A stretch of DNA of 11,796 bases from contig VBDL01000297.1 in assembly GCA_005884255.1 (NCBI GenBank), positions 1-11,796 on the forward strand, written 5' to 3'. This stretch comes from Betaproteobacteria bacterium. GTDB taxonomy: Bacteria; Pseudomonadota; Gammaproteobacteria; Burkholderiales; Burkholderiaceae_C. A program made the translations under genes and the position numbers. This document shows, in pieces, positions 1 to 6,387 of this stretch. Numbering within the stretch: position 1 is the first letter of the stretch; every line of letters starts with the position of its first letter. The notes under the pieces are model-generated. The model saw only the letters and a program-made list of their open reading frames with translations. It searched no databases and was not told where the DNA came from.

Positions 1-126
1 CTCGGCCTCTTCGGCGCGCGTCAGCGGCCGCTTGGGCGCGGGCGTGAACAGCTTTGCCAGCGTCGCGCCAGCGCGCTGCAGGAACAGGGCGGGCAGCAGC
101 CCGTTGCGGGTCATCGTGGTGCTCAT
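1..126 (-). CDS. Small hypothetical protein, N-terminal part (runs off the left edge)
   Basis: An open frame begins at an ATG (complement of 124-126) and stays open for 42 codons to the window edge, so only the N-terminus is seen. It begins MSTTMTRNGLLPALFLQRAG and continues with a basic, proline-containing stretch ending near a TRAEEAE segment. An AAGGA ribosome-binding sequence lies about 7 nt upstream of the ATG, which supports the start. It follows the next minus-strand gene by only 14 nt, so the two are probably one transcript divergent from the LysR gene. I do not recognise the family and assign no function. A short amphipathic or basic small protein is the most that can be said. Confidence 0.55.
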   Translation of the reverse strand, partial: MSTTMTRNGLLPALFLQRAGATLAKLFTPAPKRPLTRAEEAE

Positions 127-140
127 GGCTTGATCCTTGC

Positions 141-362
141 TCAGTAGCTGCCGCAGTAGTGCGCGGCGTCGCGCAGGCGGCGCGCGAGTTCGGGTTGCGA
201 GTTGTCGTAGCCGGCGGCCAGACGCTCCAGGTGGGCGGTGGCACGCTGGCGGCCGACCGATTCCAGCCCGCGCCATACAGCGCGGGCACCCGCCTTCACG
301 CGGGCGGCCACGGCGGGCGCTACAGCCCCGGTGGCTTCGTGAATCATCGTCAGGGTGACCAT
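141..362 (-). CDS. Small hypothetical protein, 73 aa, divergent from the LysR gene
   Basis: This 73-residue frame starts MVTLTMIHEATGAVAPAVAA and ends DAAHYCGSY. I chose the ATG at 360-362 over an upstream in-frame ATG at 393-395 because AAGGAAG lies at proper spacing just before it. The C-terminal half (GRQRATAHLERLAAGYDNSQ and then a LARRLRDAAHYC segment) looks helical and is rich in Arg and Leu. The N-terminal half is Ala/Val-rich. There is no obvious signal peptide or catalytic motif. It sits 14 nt before the partial gene at 1-126 and shares the 363-473 region with the LysR gene, so it is a plausible target of that regulator (inference from the divergent layout). Family not recognised. 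Confidence 0.55.
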   Translation of the reverse strand: MVTLTMIHEATGAVAPAVAARVKAGARAVWRGLESVGRQRATAHLERLAAGYDNSQPELARRLRDAAHYCGSY

Positions 363-397
363 GGTGAACTTCCTTTCCCAGGCTCGATGACTCAATG

Positions 398-429
398 CTA
401 GGGAATACCCTAGTACGATTCAATTGAAT
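398..429. promoter_or_regulatory. Two adjacent palindromes in the divergent LysR promoter region
   Basis: Between the divergent starts at 362 and 474 lie two perfect dyads: CTAGGGAATACCCTAG (398-413, 6-bp arms, 4-nt centre) and ATTCAATTGAAT (418-429, fully self-complementary). They are separated by 4 nt and are AT-richer than their surroundings. LysR-type regulators usually bind dyads in the intergenic region shared with a divergent target, so these are candidate autoregulatory and target-activation sites. That function is inferred; the palindromes are seen directly. Confidence 0.5.
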
Positions 430-473
430 GTTGCTCAAGTAAGCTATTAGCAGCGTTCATATCTGGATCGGTC

Positions 474-1424
474 ATGCCGCTCAACTTCCGCACCCTCGAC
501 CTCAACTTGCTGCGCGTGTTCGACCGCTTGATGGCAGAGGGCAGCCTCACTCGCGCCGCAGCGTCGCTGGCGATGACGCAGCCGGCCGCCAGCCATGCGC
601 TGAAGCGCCTGCACGAGGCAGTGGGCGAGGCCTTGTTTGTGCGCTCTGCGTTCGGCATGAAGCCGACGCCGCGTGCCGAAGCGCTGTGGCCGCAGGTGCG
701 CGCCGCGCTCGGCGCCTTGCAGCAGGCGCTGGCGCCCGCCGCCTTCGACCCGCGCCACGACCCGGCGAACTTCCGCGTCGCGATGGCCGATGCCACCGCC
801 GCCCTGCTGGCGCCGCCGCTCGTGGCCGCGATCGAGGCGCAGCAGGCACTGGTGAACCTGCGCGTGATGCCGCTGGCCACGCGCGACCCGCGGCGGCTGC
901 TCGAGCAGGGTCAGGCCGACCTCGCCATCGGCCACTTCCCGGAGGCGCTGCCGGCCATCATCGCGGAGGGAGAGCATGCGGCGTTGCGCCATGCGCGCGT
1001 CTACGACATGCACTACGTATGCGTGATGCGCCGTGGCCACCCGCTGGCGCGCAAGGCGCTGACGCTCGACGCCTACTGCAACGCGCACCACCTGCTGGTG
1101 AGCTTCTCCGGGCGGCCGCACGGTCTGGTGGACCAGGCGCTGGCCGCGCTCGGGCGGCAGCGGCGCATCGTGCTCACCGTCAACCAGTTCTTCACCGCCG
1201 GGCTGGTGGTCACGCAGTCGAACCTGCTGACGGTGCTGCCGTCGACCTTCGTCGCCGCCACCGGCTACGACAGCGCGCTCGTCACGCGCGAGCTGCCCTT
1301 CGATCTGGCGCATGCGCCGGTGGAAATGCTGTGGCATGTGCGCGATGACGCGGCGCCGGCCCATGCGTGGCTGCGCGCGCGCGTGCAGCAGGCGGCGGCG
1401 CCGCAGGCGCGGCGCGCTGCGTAA
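474..1424 (+). CDS. LysR-family transcriptional regulator (NodD/LinR-like)
   Basis: This 316-residue protein has the usual LysR length. Residues about 8-67 form the winged helix-turn-helix: LDLNLLRVFDRLMAEGSLTR, then an AASLAMTQPAASHALKRL recognition region and a truncated LF.R wing. Residues about 95-300 form the periplasmic-binding-protein-like effector domain (for example GQADLAIGHFPEALP and NLLTVLPSTFVA). The LDLNLLRVFD opening and MxPTPRAEAL segment resemble the NodD/NahR/LinR branch, whose members answer to aromatic or other small ligands; the ligand here cannot be told. It is divergent from two small genes, with paired palindromes between. Its TAA stop is only 2 nt from the stop of the convergent DUF2063 remnant. 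Family assignment is firm; regulon is inferred. Confidence 0.93.
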   Translation: MPLNFRTLDLNLLRVFDRLMAEGSLTRAAASLAMTQPAASHALKRLHEAVGEALFVRSAFGMKPTPRAEALWPQVRAALGALQQALAPAAFDPRHDPANFRVAMADATAALLAPPLVAAIEAQQALVNLRVMPLATRDPRRLLEQGQADLAIGHFPEALPAIIAEGEHAALRHARVYDMHYVCVMRRGHPLARKALTLDAYCNAHHLLVSFSGRPHGLVDQALAALGRQRRIVLTVNQFFTAGLVVTQSNLLTVLPSTFVAATGYDSALVTRELPFDLAHAPVEMLWHVRDDAAPAHAWLRARVQQAAAPQARRAA

Positions 1425-1426
1425 GC

Positions 1427-1702
1427 CTAGCCATCGCCGAACCAATGGATCGACGCGAAGCGCGACGGATGCGCGTCGATGTAGGCCTGCGCGATCGCAT
1501 CGAAGGCGTCGTCGCCGAGCGCGAGCGCGAGCACCTCATGGTTGTCGCGCAGCGCGGCGACGAGGCGCGCGCGGTAGGCATGCCGATAGATGCCGACCAG
1601 CGCGGGCTCGCCGTTGATGCGCGGCTTGAGCAATGCGTCAACGTTGGCACCTTCGCGAACTGCGGCGGCGAAAGCGAGCTGCTGCTCGCGCAACGCGTTC
1701 AT
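1427..1702 (-). CDS. DUF2063 (BufC/HvfC-like) N-terminal fragment, C-terminally truncated
   Basis: The 91-residue product begins MNALREQQLAFAAAVREGAN and carries the DUF2063 signature: a GIYRHAYRARLVAALRDNHE segment, then LALGDDAFDAIAQAYIDAHP and an SIHWFGD ending. Family proteins are usually about 250 residues and continue well beyond the FGD segment. Here a TAG follows at once, 2 nt from the stop of the convergent LysR gene, so the C-terminal domain is missing. The ATG overlaps the TGA of the DUF692 gene (ATGA), the usual translational coupling of this pair. In intact systems this protein partners a DUF692 multinuclear iron oxygenase in modifying a cysteine-containing peptide. Here it is probably a remnant; a stand-alone short form cannot be excluded. 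Confidence 0.75.
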   Translation of the reverse strand: MNALREQQLAFAAAVREGANVDALLKPRINGEPALVGIYRHAYRARLVAALRDNHEVLALALGDDAFDAIAQAYIDAHPSRFASIHWFGDG

Positions 1703-2325
1703 GCCGCCAACTCCAGCGGCGCGCTGGCCTGCGCCGCAATGCGCCGCGCGATGCCGAGCTCGTCGATCAGCGCCTGCAGCGGCGGGATGTGATCGTCGCG
1801 CTCGATCGTCGTCGGCTTCGGGCCGAGGCAGCGCAGCGTGTAGTCGTACAGCGACCAGACTTCATCGCACACCGGATGGTCGTGCGTGTCGATCAGGTAG
1901 CCGTCCTGCACCTCATGGCCGGCGAGGTGGATCTGCATCACGCGCTCGCGAGGCAGCGCATCGACGTAGGCCGTGGCATCGAAGCCATGGTTGACGCTGC
2001 TGACGTAGACGTTGTTCACGTCGAGCAGCAGCTGGCAGTCGCTGCGCCTGAGCAGCTCGGCGATGAACGCGTGCTCGCTCATCTCGTCGGTGGCGAAGCT
2101 CACGTAGCTGGACACGTTCTCCAGCACCAGACGGCGGCCGAGCACGTCCTGCACCTGCGCGATGCGCGCAGTGAGGTGGCGCAGCGCGGCCTCGGTGCAT
2201 GGCAGCGGCAGCAGGTCGTGCAGGTTGCGGCCGCTGGCGCCGGTCCAGCACAGATGGTCCGACACCCACGCCGGCTCGATGCGCGCGGCCAGCGCCTTCA
2301 GCTCACGCAGATAGCCGAGGTCGCC
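1699..2325 (-). pseudogene. DUF692 (MNIO, BufB/HvfB-like) protein, N-terminally truncated
   Basis: From about 2325 downwards the frame matches the C-terminal two thirds of DUF692 multinuclear non-haem iron oxygenases: LKALAARIEPAWVSDHLCWT, LVLENVSSYVSF, LLLDVNNVYVSSVNHGFD, MQIHLAGH, IDTHDHPV and TIERDDHIPPL. Several of these are expected metal-ligand segments. The family is about 280 residues; here roughly the first 80 are absent, including the N-terminal His/Glu iron-ligand segments, and the frame runs instead into a repeat. The first usable start is a GTG at 2263-2265, giving 188 residues that could not form a complete TIM barrel. It overlaps the DUF2063 gene by 4 nt. No precursor-peptide (BufA-like) gene is visible nearby. 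Best read as a broken remnant. Confidence 0.8.
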
Positions 2326-2407
2326 GGGTGACCGGCTCCGTTCATGTCCCCCGGCCTTGGCCTGAAGGCCAAGCCCTCCTCCTTTACTTCACTCCGCCGG
2401 TCACCCG
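2325..2407. repeat. Structured repeat, copy A
   Basis: A perfect 12-bp inverted repeat (2325-2336 with 2396-2407, CGGGTGACCGGC) encloses a 6-nt linker, the segment CATGTCCCCCGGC (2343-2355), an inner hairpin CTTGGCC-TGAA-GGCCAAG (2356-2373), the segment CCTCCTCCTTTACTTC (2375-2390) and a 5-nt linker. The whole could fold into a closed stem with a large internal loop and an apical hairpin. Its left boundary coincides with the point where DUF692 homology stops. Copy B at 2473-2556 repeats the same order in inverted orientation. Confidence 0.8.
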
Positions 2408-2472
2408 ACACCCTCGGCAAGCCACGGGGTTTGACCTCGTCGAATTGCTCCGGCGGTGCCCGATCAGGTCGA

Positions 2473-2556
2473 CGGGGCGTTGTGCAGAGCGAAGTAAAGG
2501 AGGAGGCGCGGCCGGGAGGCCGCCGCCGGGGGACATGAGCGGCGCACAACGCCCCG
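2473..2556. repeat. Structured repeat, copy B (inverted relative to copy A)
   Basis: On the opposite strand this copy has the same order of parts as copy A. The outer stem is 13 bp (2473-2485 with 2544-2556, CGGGGCGTTGTGC). The 13-nt segment CATGTCCCCCGGC is the complement of 2525-2537. The inner hairpin is GCGGCC-GGGA-GGCCGC (2508-2523). The 16-nt segment CCTCCTCCTTTACTTC is the complement of 2491-2506. Linker lengths are again 6 and 5 nt. Both conserved segments are identical to copy A, while both stems differ in sequence but still pair. The two copies are 65 nt apart. Confidence 0.8.
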
Positions 2557-2588
2557 GCGGCCTGATCCCGCGCCGAGCATGTATGGGG

Positions 2589-3778
2589 TCAGTGCCCCAA
2601 CACGGCCGCCATCGCGTTGGCGGTGGCCTCCACGTTGTGCGTGTTCAAGCCGGCCACGCACATGCGGCCCGAGCGCACCAGGTACACCGCATGCGTCTCA
2701 CGCAGCTCGTCCACTTGGCTAGCGGTCAAGCCGGTGTAGCTGAACATCCCGCGCTGCGTGAGAAAGTACTCGAAGTCGCGGCCCGGCAGCTTGGTCTTGA
2801 GCACCGCATGCAGGCGCTTGCGCATGGCCTGGATGCGCTCGCGCATCGCATGGACCTCGCCTTCCCATTGCGCACGCAGCGCCGCGTCGGTGAGGATCAA
2901 TGCGACCACCTGGCCGCCGTGAATCGGCGGGCTGGAGTAGTTGCGGCGGATCGTGAATTTCAACTGGCCGAGCACCAGTGCGGCCTCGGCCGCGCTCGGG
3001 CAGACCACGCTCAAGGCGCCGCAGCGCTCGCCATACACGCTCATGCTCTTGCTGAACGAGTTGGCGACGAAGAAGCTCAAGGGCTCGCCGCTCGGCAGCC
3101 GCGCCGCGGCCAGTGCACGCAGCGCATAGGCATCGTCCTCGATGCCATCGCCAAAGCCTTGATAGGCGAGGTCGACGAAGGGCAGCAGGCGGCGCTCGGT
3201 GAACACCGGCACCAGCGCGTCCCACTGCGCGTGCGTGAGGTCGACGCCGGTCGGGTTGTGGCAGCACGCATGCAGCAGCACGATGCTTTGCGGCGGCAGC
3301 GTGCGCAGCTTGGCCAGCATCTCGTCGAACTTCACGCCACCGGTCTTGGCGTCGTAGTACGGATAGCTATGCACCGTGAGGCCGGCGCCTTCGAAGGTGG
3401 AGTCAACCACAACGCGCTGTCCGGGAACCAGCGCTTGATGAAGTCGGCGCCGACCTTCAAGCCGCCGCTGGAGCCCACCGCCTGGATGGTGGCGATGCGT
3501 CCCGACGCGACCGCCTCATGCTGAGCGCCGAACAGCAGCACCTGCGCCGCGCTGCGGAAGTTGGCCGCGCCCTCCATCGGCAGGTAGGGCTTGGGGCCGT
3601 CGGCGGCAAGCAGCTTGGCTTCGGCACGCTTCACCGAGTCGAGCACCGGGATGCGGCCTTCGTCGTCGAAGTAGATGCCGATCGACAGGTTGATCTTGTT
3701 GGGCCGCGGGTCGCGCTGGAAGTCTTCGTTGAGCGAGAGGATCGGGTCGCCGCCGAACGGCTCCACGTGCTGGAACAT
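2589..3778 (-). pseudogene. Aspartate/aromatic aminotransferase (class I, PLP), frameshifted
   Basis: The start MFQHVEPFGGDPILSLNEDF has AGGAGA at good spacing. The first frame runs through GSSGGLKVGADFIKRWFPDS to LW (residue 124, about 3407). Family similarity then resumes in another frame with STFEGAGLTVHSYPYYD and continues to the end (about 2589). The resumed part keeps HNPTG, the FVDLAYQG Asp/Tyr pair that contacts the PLP ring, the Schiff-base Lys in SFSKS (codon 3048-3050) and the C-terminal SGR arginine for the substrate carboxylate. Compared with the family, about 25 nt are missing at about 3402-3410. They would encode the SDPTWENH-like segment with the Trp that stacks on PLP. It would make Asp, Tyr or Phe by transamination if intact. 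Total length otherwise fits the usual ~398 residues. Confidence 0.85.
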
Positions 3779-3831
3779 AAGGTCTCCTGTTTGATCAATT
3801 CACTGCGTCACCGCACGAGCCCCAAGGGCCG

Positions 3832-3905
3832 CCGCGGATCCGGCTCCGCCGGTCCGCCAGCGGCGCCCCCTTGAGGGGGAGCGCCGAAGGCGCTACGGGG
3901 GTGGG
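3832..3905. repeat. Dispersed GC-rich hairpin repeat, copy 1 (terminator-like, after the peroxidase gene)
   Basis: This lies directly after the peroxidase stop on the minus strand. It shares 27 identical bases (3832-3858) with copy 2 at 6388-6414, then a C-rich/G-rich dyad around TTGA. Then comes GCGCC-GAA-GGCGC (3881-3893), followed by TACGGGGGTGGG (3894-3905). Read in the gene's direction, the short stem closes on a C-UUCG-G tetraloop, which is very stable in RNA. No U-tract follows, so it is not a classical intrinsic terminator. It could be a transcript 3'-end stabiliser or a dispersed extragenic repeat. Confidence 0.7.
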
Positions 3906-4388
3906 TCAAGCCAACGCGGCCTCGATGTCCTTCGCGAGCTTGGCCGGCTCGTCCTGCGGCGCATAGCGCTTGATCACCTGGCCGTCGCGGCCGACGAGGA
4001 ACTTGGTGAAGTTCCACTTGATCGCCTTGCTGCCCAAGAGCCCCGGCGCCTCGGTGGTGAGCCACTTGTACAGCGGATGCGCAGCGGCGCCGTTGACCTC
4101 GATCTTGCCCATCATCGGGAAGCTGACGCCGTAGTTCCGCTGGCAGAAGGCGCCGATCTCGTCGTTGCTGCCCGGGTCCTGGCCGCCGAACTCATTGCTC
4201 GGGAAACCCACCACCACCAGCCCGCGATCGCGGTAGGTCCCCCACAGCTTTTCCAACCCACCGAATTGCGGGGTGAAGCCGCACTCGCTGGCGGTGTTGA
4301 CAATCAGCAGCACCTTGCCGCGCTGCGTGGACAGGTGCGCCGGCTTGCCCTCGATGGACTGGGCTTCGAAATCGTAGACGGTGGTCAT
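3906..4388 (-). CDS. Glutathione peroxidase family protein (thioredoxin-dependent type)
   Basis: The 160-residue protein is full length for bacterial glutathione peroxidases, which reduce hydroperoxides, in non-selenium forms usually with thioredoxin. The peroxidatic Cys36 lies in NTASECGFTPQ. The remaining catalytic residues are Gln70 (FGGQDPGS), Trp125 and Asn126 (KWNFTKFLV). A second cysteine, Cys82 in the AFCQRNYGVSFPM segment, is placed to act as resolving cysteine. The usual FPCNQF cysteine is Ser64 here (FPSNEF). There is no signal peptide, so it is cytoplasmic. The ATG at 4386-4388 has GAGG 7 nt upstream. It is followed by a hairpin repeat and then the aminotransferase on the same strand, and is divergent from the receiver-domain gene. 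Confidence 0.93.
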   Translation of the reverse strand: MTTVYDFEAQSIEGKPAHLSTQRGKVLLIVNTASECGFTPQFGGLEKLWGTYRDRGLVVVGFPSNEFGGQDPGSNDEIGAFCQRNYGVSFPMMGKIEVNGAAAHPLYKWLTTEAPGLLGSKAIKWNFTKFLVGRDGQVIKRYAPQDEPAKLAKDIEAALA

Positions 4389-4482
4389 CGCAATGCCTCG
4401 CTGCAGCCGTGAAGTGCGGCATCGTACCGCCGTCCTAGGGATGCCGCGCCGTTGACGCTGTGCAGCCGCGCGCCGAACATGT

Positions 4483-4495
4483 ATCCACGGTGGAT
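4483..4495. promoter_or_regulatory. Short palindrome over the ribosome-binding region of the receiver gene
   Basis: ATCCAC-G-GTGGAT is a perfect 6+1+6 dyad just upstream of the ATG at 4502. Its right arm contains the only purine-rich GTGGA stretch near the start, so it could hide the ribosome-binding site in a hairpin or act as an operator. The dyad is seen; function is inferred. Confidence 0.3.
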
Positions 4496-4501
4496 CTCCT
4501 C

Positions 4502-5338
4502 ATGCCCGACCGCTATCGCGTGGCCCTGCAGGGCTTCAGTGACTTCGAGCGCAGCGCGCTCGCTTCCTTCTTTCGTCTCGCGGGCCAGCGCGCGCCGGCC
4601 TATGTGCAGGCCGATACGCTGGCGCAGGCCGATTTCGTGATCGCCGATGCCGACCATCCCGGCGTGATCGACGAGGTACTCAGCGGCGGCCGCCTGGCCG
4701 ACACGGTGTTCGTCGGCGCGCAGGCGCCGGAAGGCGCCACCGCATGGATGTTGCGGCCCATCGATCCGCTGCACGTGCAGCGCGAGCTCGATGCCATGGT
4801 CGCACTGCGCCACCCGCAGCGCAGTGCGCCGACGCTGGCCGCGCCGCTGGCACTTCCGGCCGAGCGGCCCGAGCCACGCAGCACGCCCTCGCGCCGTGCC
4901 TATGAGGCCGCAACGCCGCAGGCGACGACGGCGCCGGACGCGGCCGCCGACGTGCTGCTGGTCGACGACAGCGAGGTCGCGCTGCGCTTTCTCGAACGCC
5001 TGATCGAGCGCCACGGCCTGCATCCGCGCTCCGCGCAGACCAGCGGCGAGGCGCTGGCGCTGATGACGCAGCAGCGCTTCGCCGCAGTCTTCCTCGACGT
5101 CGAGCTGGGCGACGACAGCGAGCTCGACGGCCTGGCGCTGTGCCAGTGCATCAAGCGTCAGCCGCCGCAGCAGGGCCGCCCGGCGCCGGCCGTGGTGCTG
5201 GTGTCGGCGCATGGCGAGGCGGTCGACCGCGTGCGCGGCACGCTGGCCGGCTGCGATGCCTACCTGACCAAGCCGCTGGACGAAGGCGAGCTGCAGCGCA
5301 CGCTGCGCAAGCTAGGAATGCGCGCTGCGCTCTCCTAG
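4502..5338 (+). CDS. Response regulator with pseudo-receiver and receiver domains
   Basis: The 278-residue product from the ATG at 4502 has two receiver-like halves. Residues about 1-105 look like a degenerate receiver: a VIADADHP segment where the acceptor loop would be and WMLRPIDPLHVQREL at the end, in which the conserved Lys is Arg85. A Pro/Ala-rich linker (about 106-148) follows. Residues about 150-272 form a canonical CheY-like receiver with Asp155-Asp156 (LLVDDSEV), phospho-acceptor Asp199 (FLDVELG), Ser235 (LVSAHG) and Lys257 (LTKPL). No output domain follows, so it probably signals by protein contact. The start could instead be the GTG at 4490. It is convergent with a degenerate GGDEF gene 24 nt away, hinting at a c-di-GMP or phosphorelay context (inference). 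Confidence 0.85.
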   Translation: MPDRYRVALQGFSDFERSALASFFRLAGQRAPAYVQADTLAQADFVIADADHPGVIDEVLSGGRLADTVFVGAQAPEGATAWMLRPIDPLHVQRELDAMVALRHPQRSAPTLAAPLALPAERPEPRSTPSRRAYEAATPQATTAPDAAADVLLVDDSEVALRFLERLIERHGLHPRSAQTSGEALALMTQQRFAAVFLDVELGDDSELDGLALCQCIKRQPPQQGRPAPAVVLVSAHGEAVDRVRGTLAGCDAYLTKPLDEGELQRTLRKLGMRAALS

Positions 5339-5362
5339 CTTGCAATGTTCGCGCGTCGACGC

Positions 5363-6319
5363 TCAGGCGTTGACGCGCTGCAGCACTGCCTGCAGGGACT
5401 CGCCGGGCTGCAGCTGCGTGCTTTCCAGCCGCGCCGCGATGCGGCCGCCCTCGGGCAGCGCGACGCGCGCGACGGTGTCGCGCAGCTTGTCGGCGAGCGT
5501 GGCAGCGCCAGCCGCATCGGCATGCGGCGCGACGACGAGAAAGCGCTCGTCGTCCCAGCGCGCCAGCAGGTCGGCGTCGCGCAGCTTGGCCTGCGTGGCC
5601 TGCGCGATGTCCTTCAGCAAGCGTTCGCCGGCCTCGCTGCCGTGCTCCGTGGCGAAGGGCGCGAAGCCGTCGAGCGAGAACAGCATCACCGACAGCGGCG
5701 TGCCGTAGCGGCCGCTGCGCTCGATCTCGCGCACCAGCACCAGCTCCGCCTGGCGGCGGTTGGCCGCCCCGGTGACCGCATCGGTGAGCGCGAGCTGCGC
5801 GAGCCGCTCGCGCAGCCGCGCGTTGTCGGCGCGCAGCGCCTGCAGGCGCAGGCCCAGCGCGACTAGCGCTGCGGCGGCGTTCGGCGCTTCATCGAGCGGC
5901 GCCGCGAGCAGCAGGCACAGCGAGCCGCGTTGCGGAGCACCAAGTAGCGGCAGGCCCAGCACCTGCGCCGCGCCGCTGTCGCGCAAAGCCTGCGCCAGCT
6001 CGGCGTCATCGCCGGCATCGGCTGCGGCGATCTGCGCCGGCGCACCGCTTTGCGCGGCCGCCAGGCCGGGAAAGGCCGGGCGCGTGGACACCAGCTCCAG
6101 ATGCTGCGTGCCGTTGAGCAGCGCAGTGAAGGGGAAGCTGCCGGCGTGTGCGGCCAGCGTCAGGTTGTCATGCCCGTCGATGAGGAAGCAGGCGGCAGCG
6201 ACCACGCCGTCGGCGCCGTACAGCGCATCGCAGGCCCGCTGCGCGAAGGCGCCGTCATCGTCCGCCAGCAACGCCTGCTGCAGCGCACGCTCCAGACCCG
6301 AGGTCGACGGACAGCTCAT
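5363..6319 (-). CDS. GAF-GGDEF protein with degenerate catalytic motif, likely c-di-GMP receptor
   Basis: The 318-residue cytoplasmic protein has a GAF-like sensor region (about 20-160: VAAACFLIDGHDNLTLAAHA and VLGLPLLGAPQRGSLCLLLA), a short coiled coil (about 158-178) and a GGDEF domain (about 178-318). The domain begins normally with TDAVTGAANRR and keeps Asp217 in LFSLDGFAPF. The signature itself is Arg-Trp-Asp-Asp-Glu-Arg-Phe (254-260) instead of RW-GGDEF, so cyclase activity is unlikely. The inhibitory-site motif RxxD is intact (Arg247-Asp250) at the canonical five residues before the signature. The C-terminus stops at LQAVLQRVNA, about 15-20 residues short of a complete domain. The ATG at 6317-6319 has AGGA upstream. 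It is probably a c-di-GMP-binding effector or scaffold. Confidence 0.85.
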   Translation of the reverse strand: MSCPSTSGLERALQQALLADDDGAFAQRACDALYGADGVVAAACFLIDGHDNLTLAAHAGSFPFTALLNGTQHLELVSTRPAFPGLAAAQSGAPAQIAAADAGDDAELAQALRDSGAAQVLGLPLLGAPQRGSLCLLLAAPLDEAPNAAAALVALGLRLQALRADNARLRERLAQLALTDAVTGAANRRQAELVLVREIERSGRYGTPLSVMLFSLDGFAPFATEHGSEAGERLLKDIAQATQAKLRDADLLARWDDERFLVVAPHADAAGAATLADKLRDTVARVALPEGGRIAARLESTQLQPGESLQAVLQRVNA

Positions 6320-6387
6320 GTGCGCATCCTAGTTGCTTCGCCACGCTTCGCGCGACTCGCGACGCATGAACTATGACCCAGCGGACA

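Noticed and set aside
2344..2549. Small open frames inside the structured repeat, with GGAGG or GGGGGAC before ATG
   Set aside because: The purine-rich and ATG bases belong to the conserved repeat segments, and the encoded peptides differ in frame and sequence between copies.
2325..2556. Integron attC site or CRISPR repeat
   Set aside because: No GTTRRRY/RYYYAAC core sites, only two copies in opposite orientation, and no regular spacers or cas/integrase gene.
2585..2598. GGGG-TCAGTG-CCCC hairpin at the aminotransferase stop as a terminator
   Set aside because: Only a 4-bp stem overlapping the stop codon and no T-tract; too weak to call.
4452..4484. Sigma-70 promoter for the receiver gene starting with TTGACG
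   Set aside because: No acceptable -10 hexamer at 16-18 nt spacing; the nearest TGTAT-like sequence is too far.
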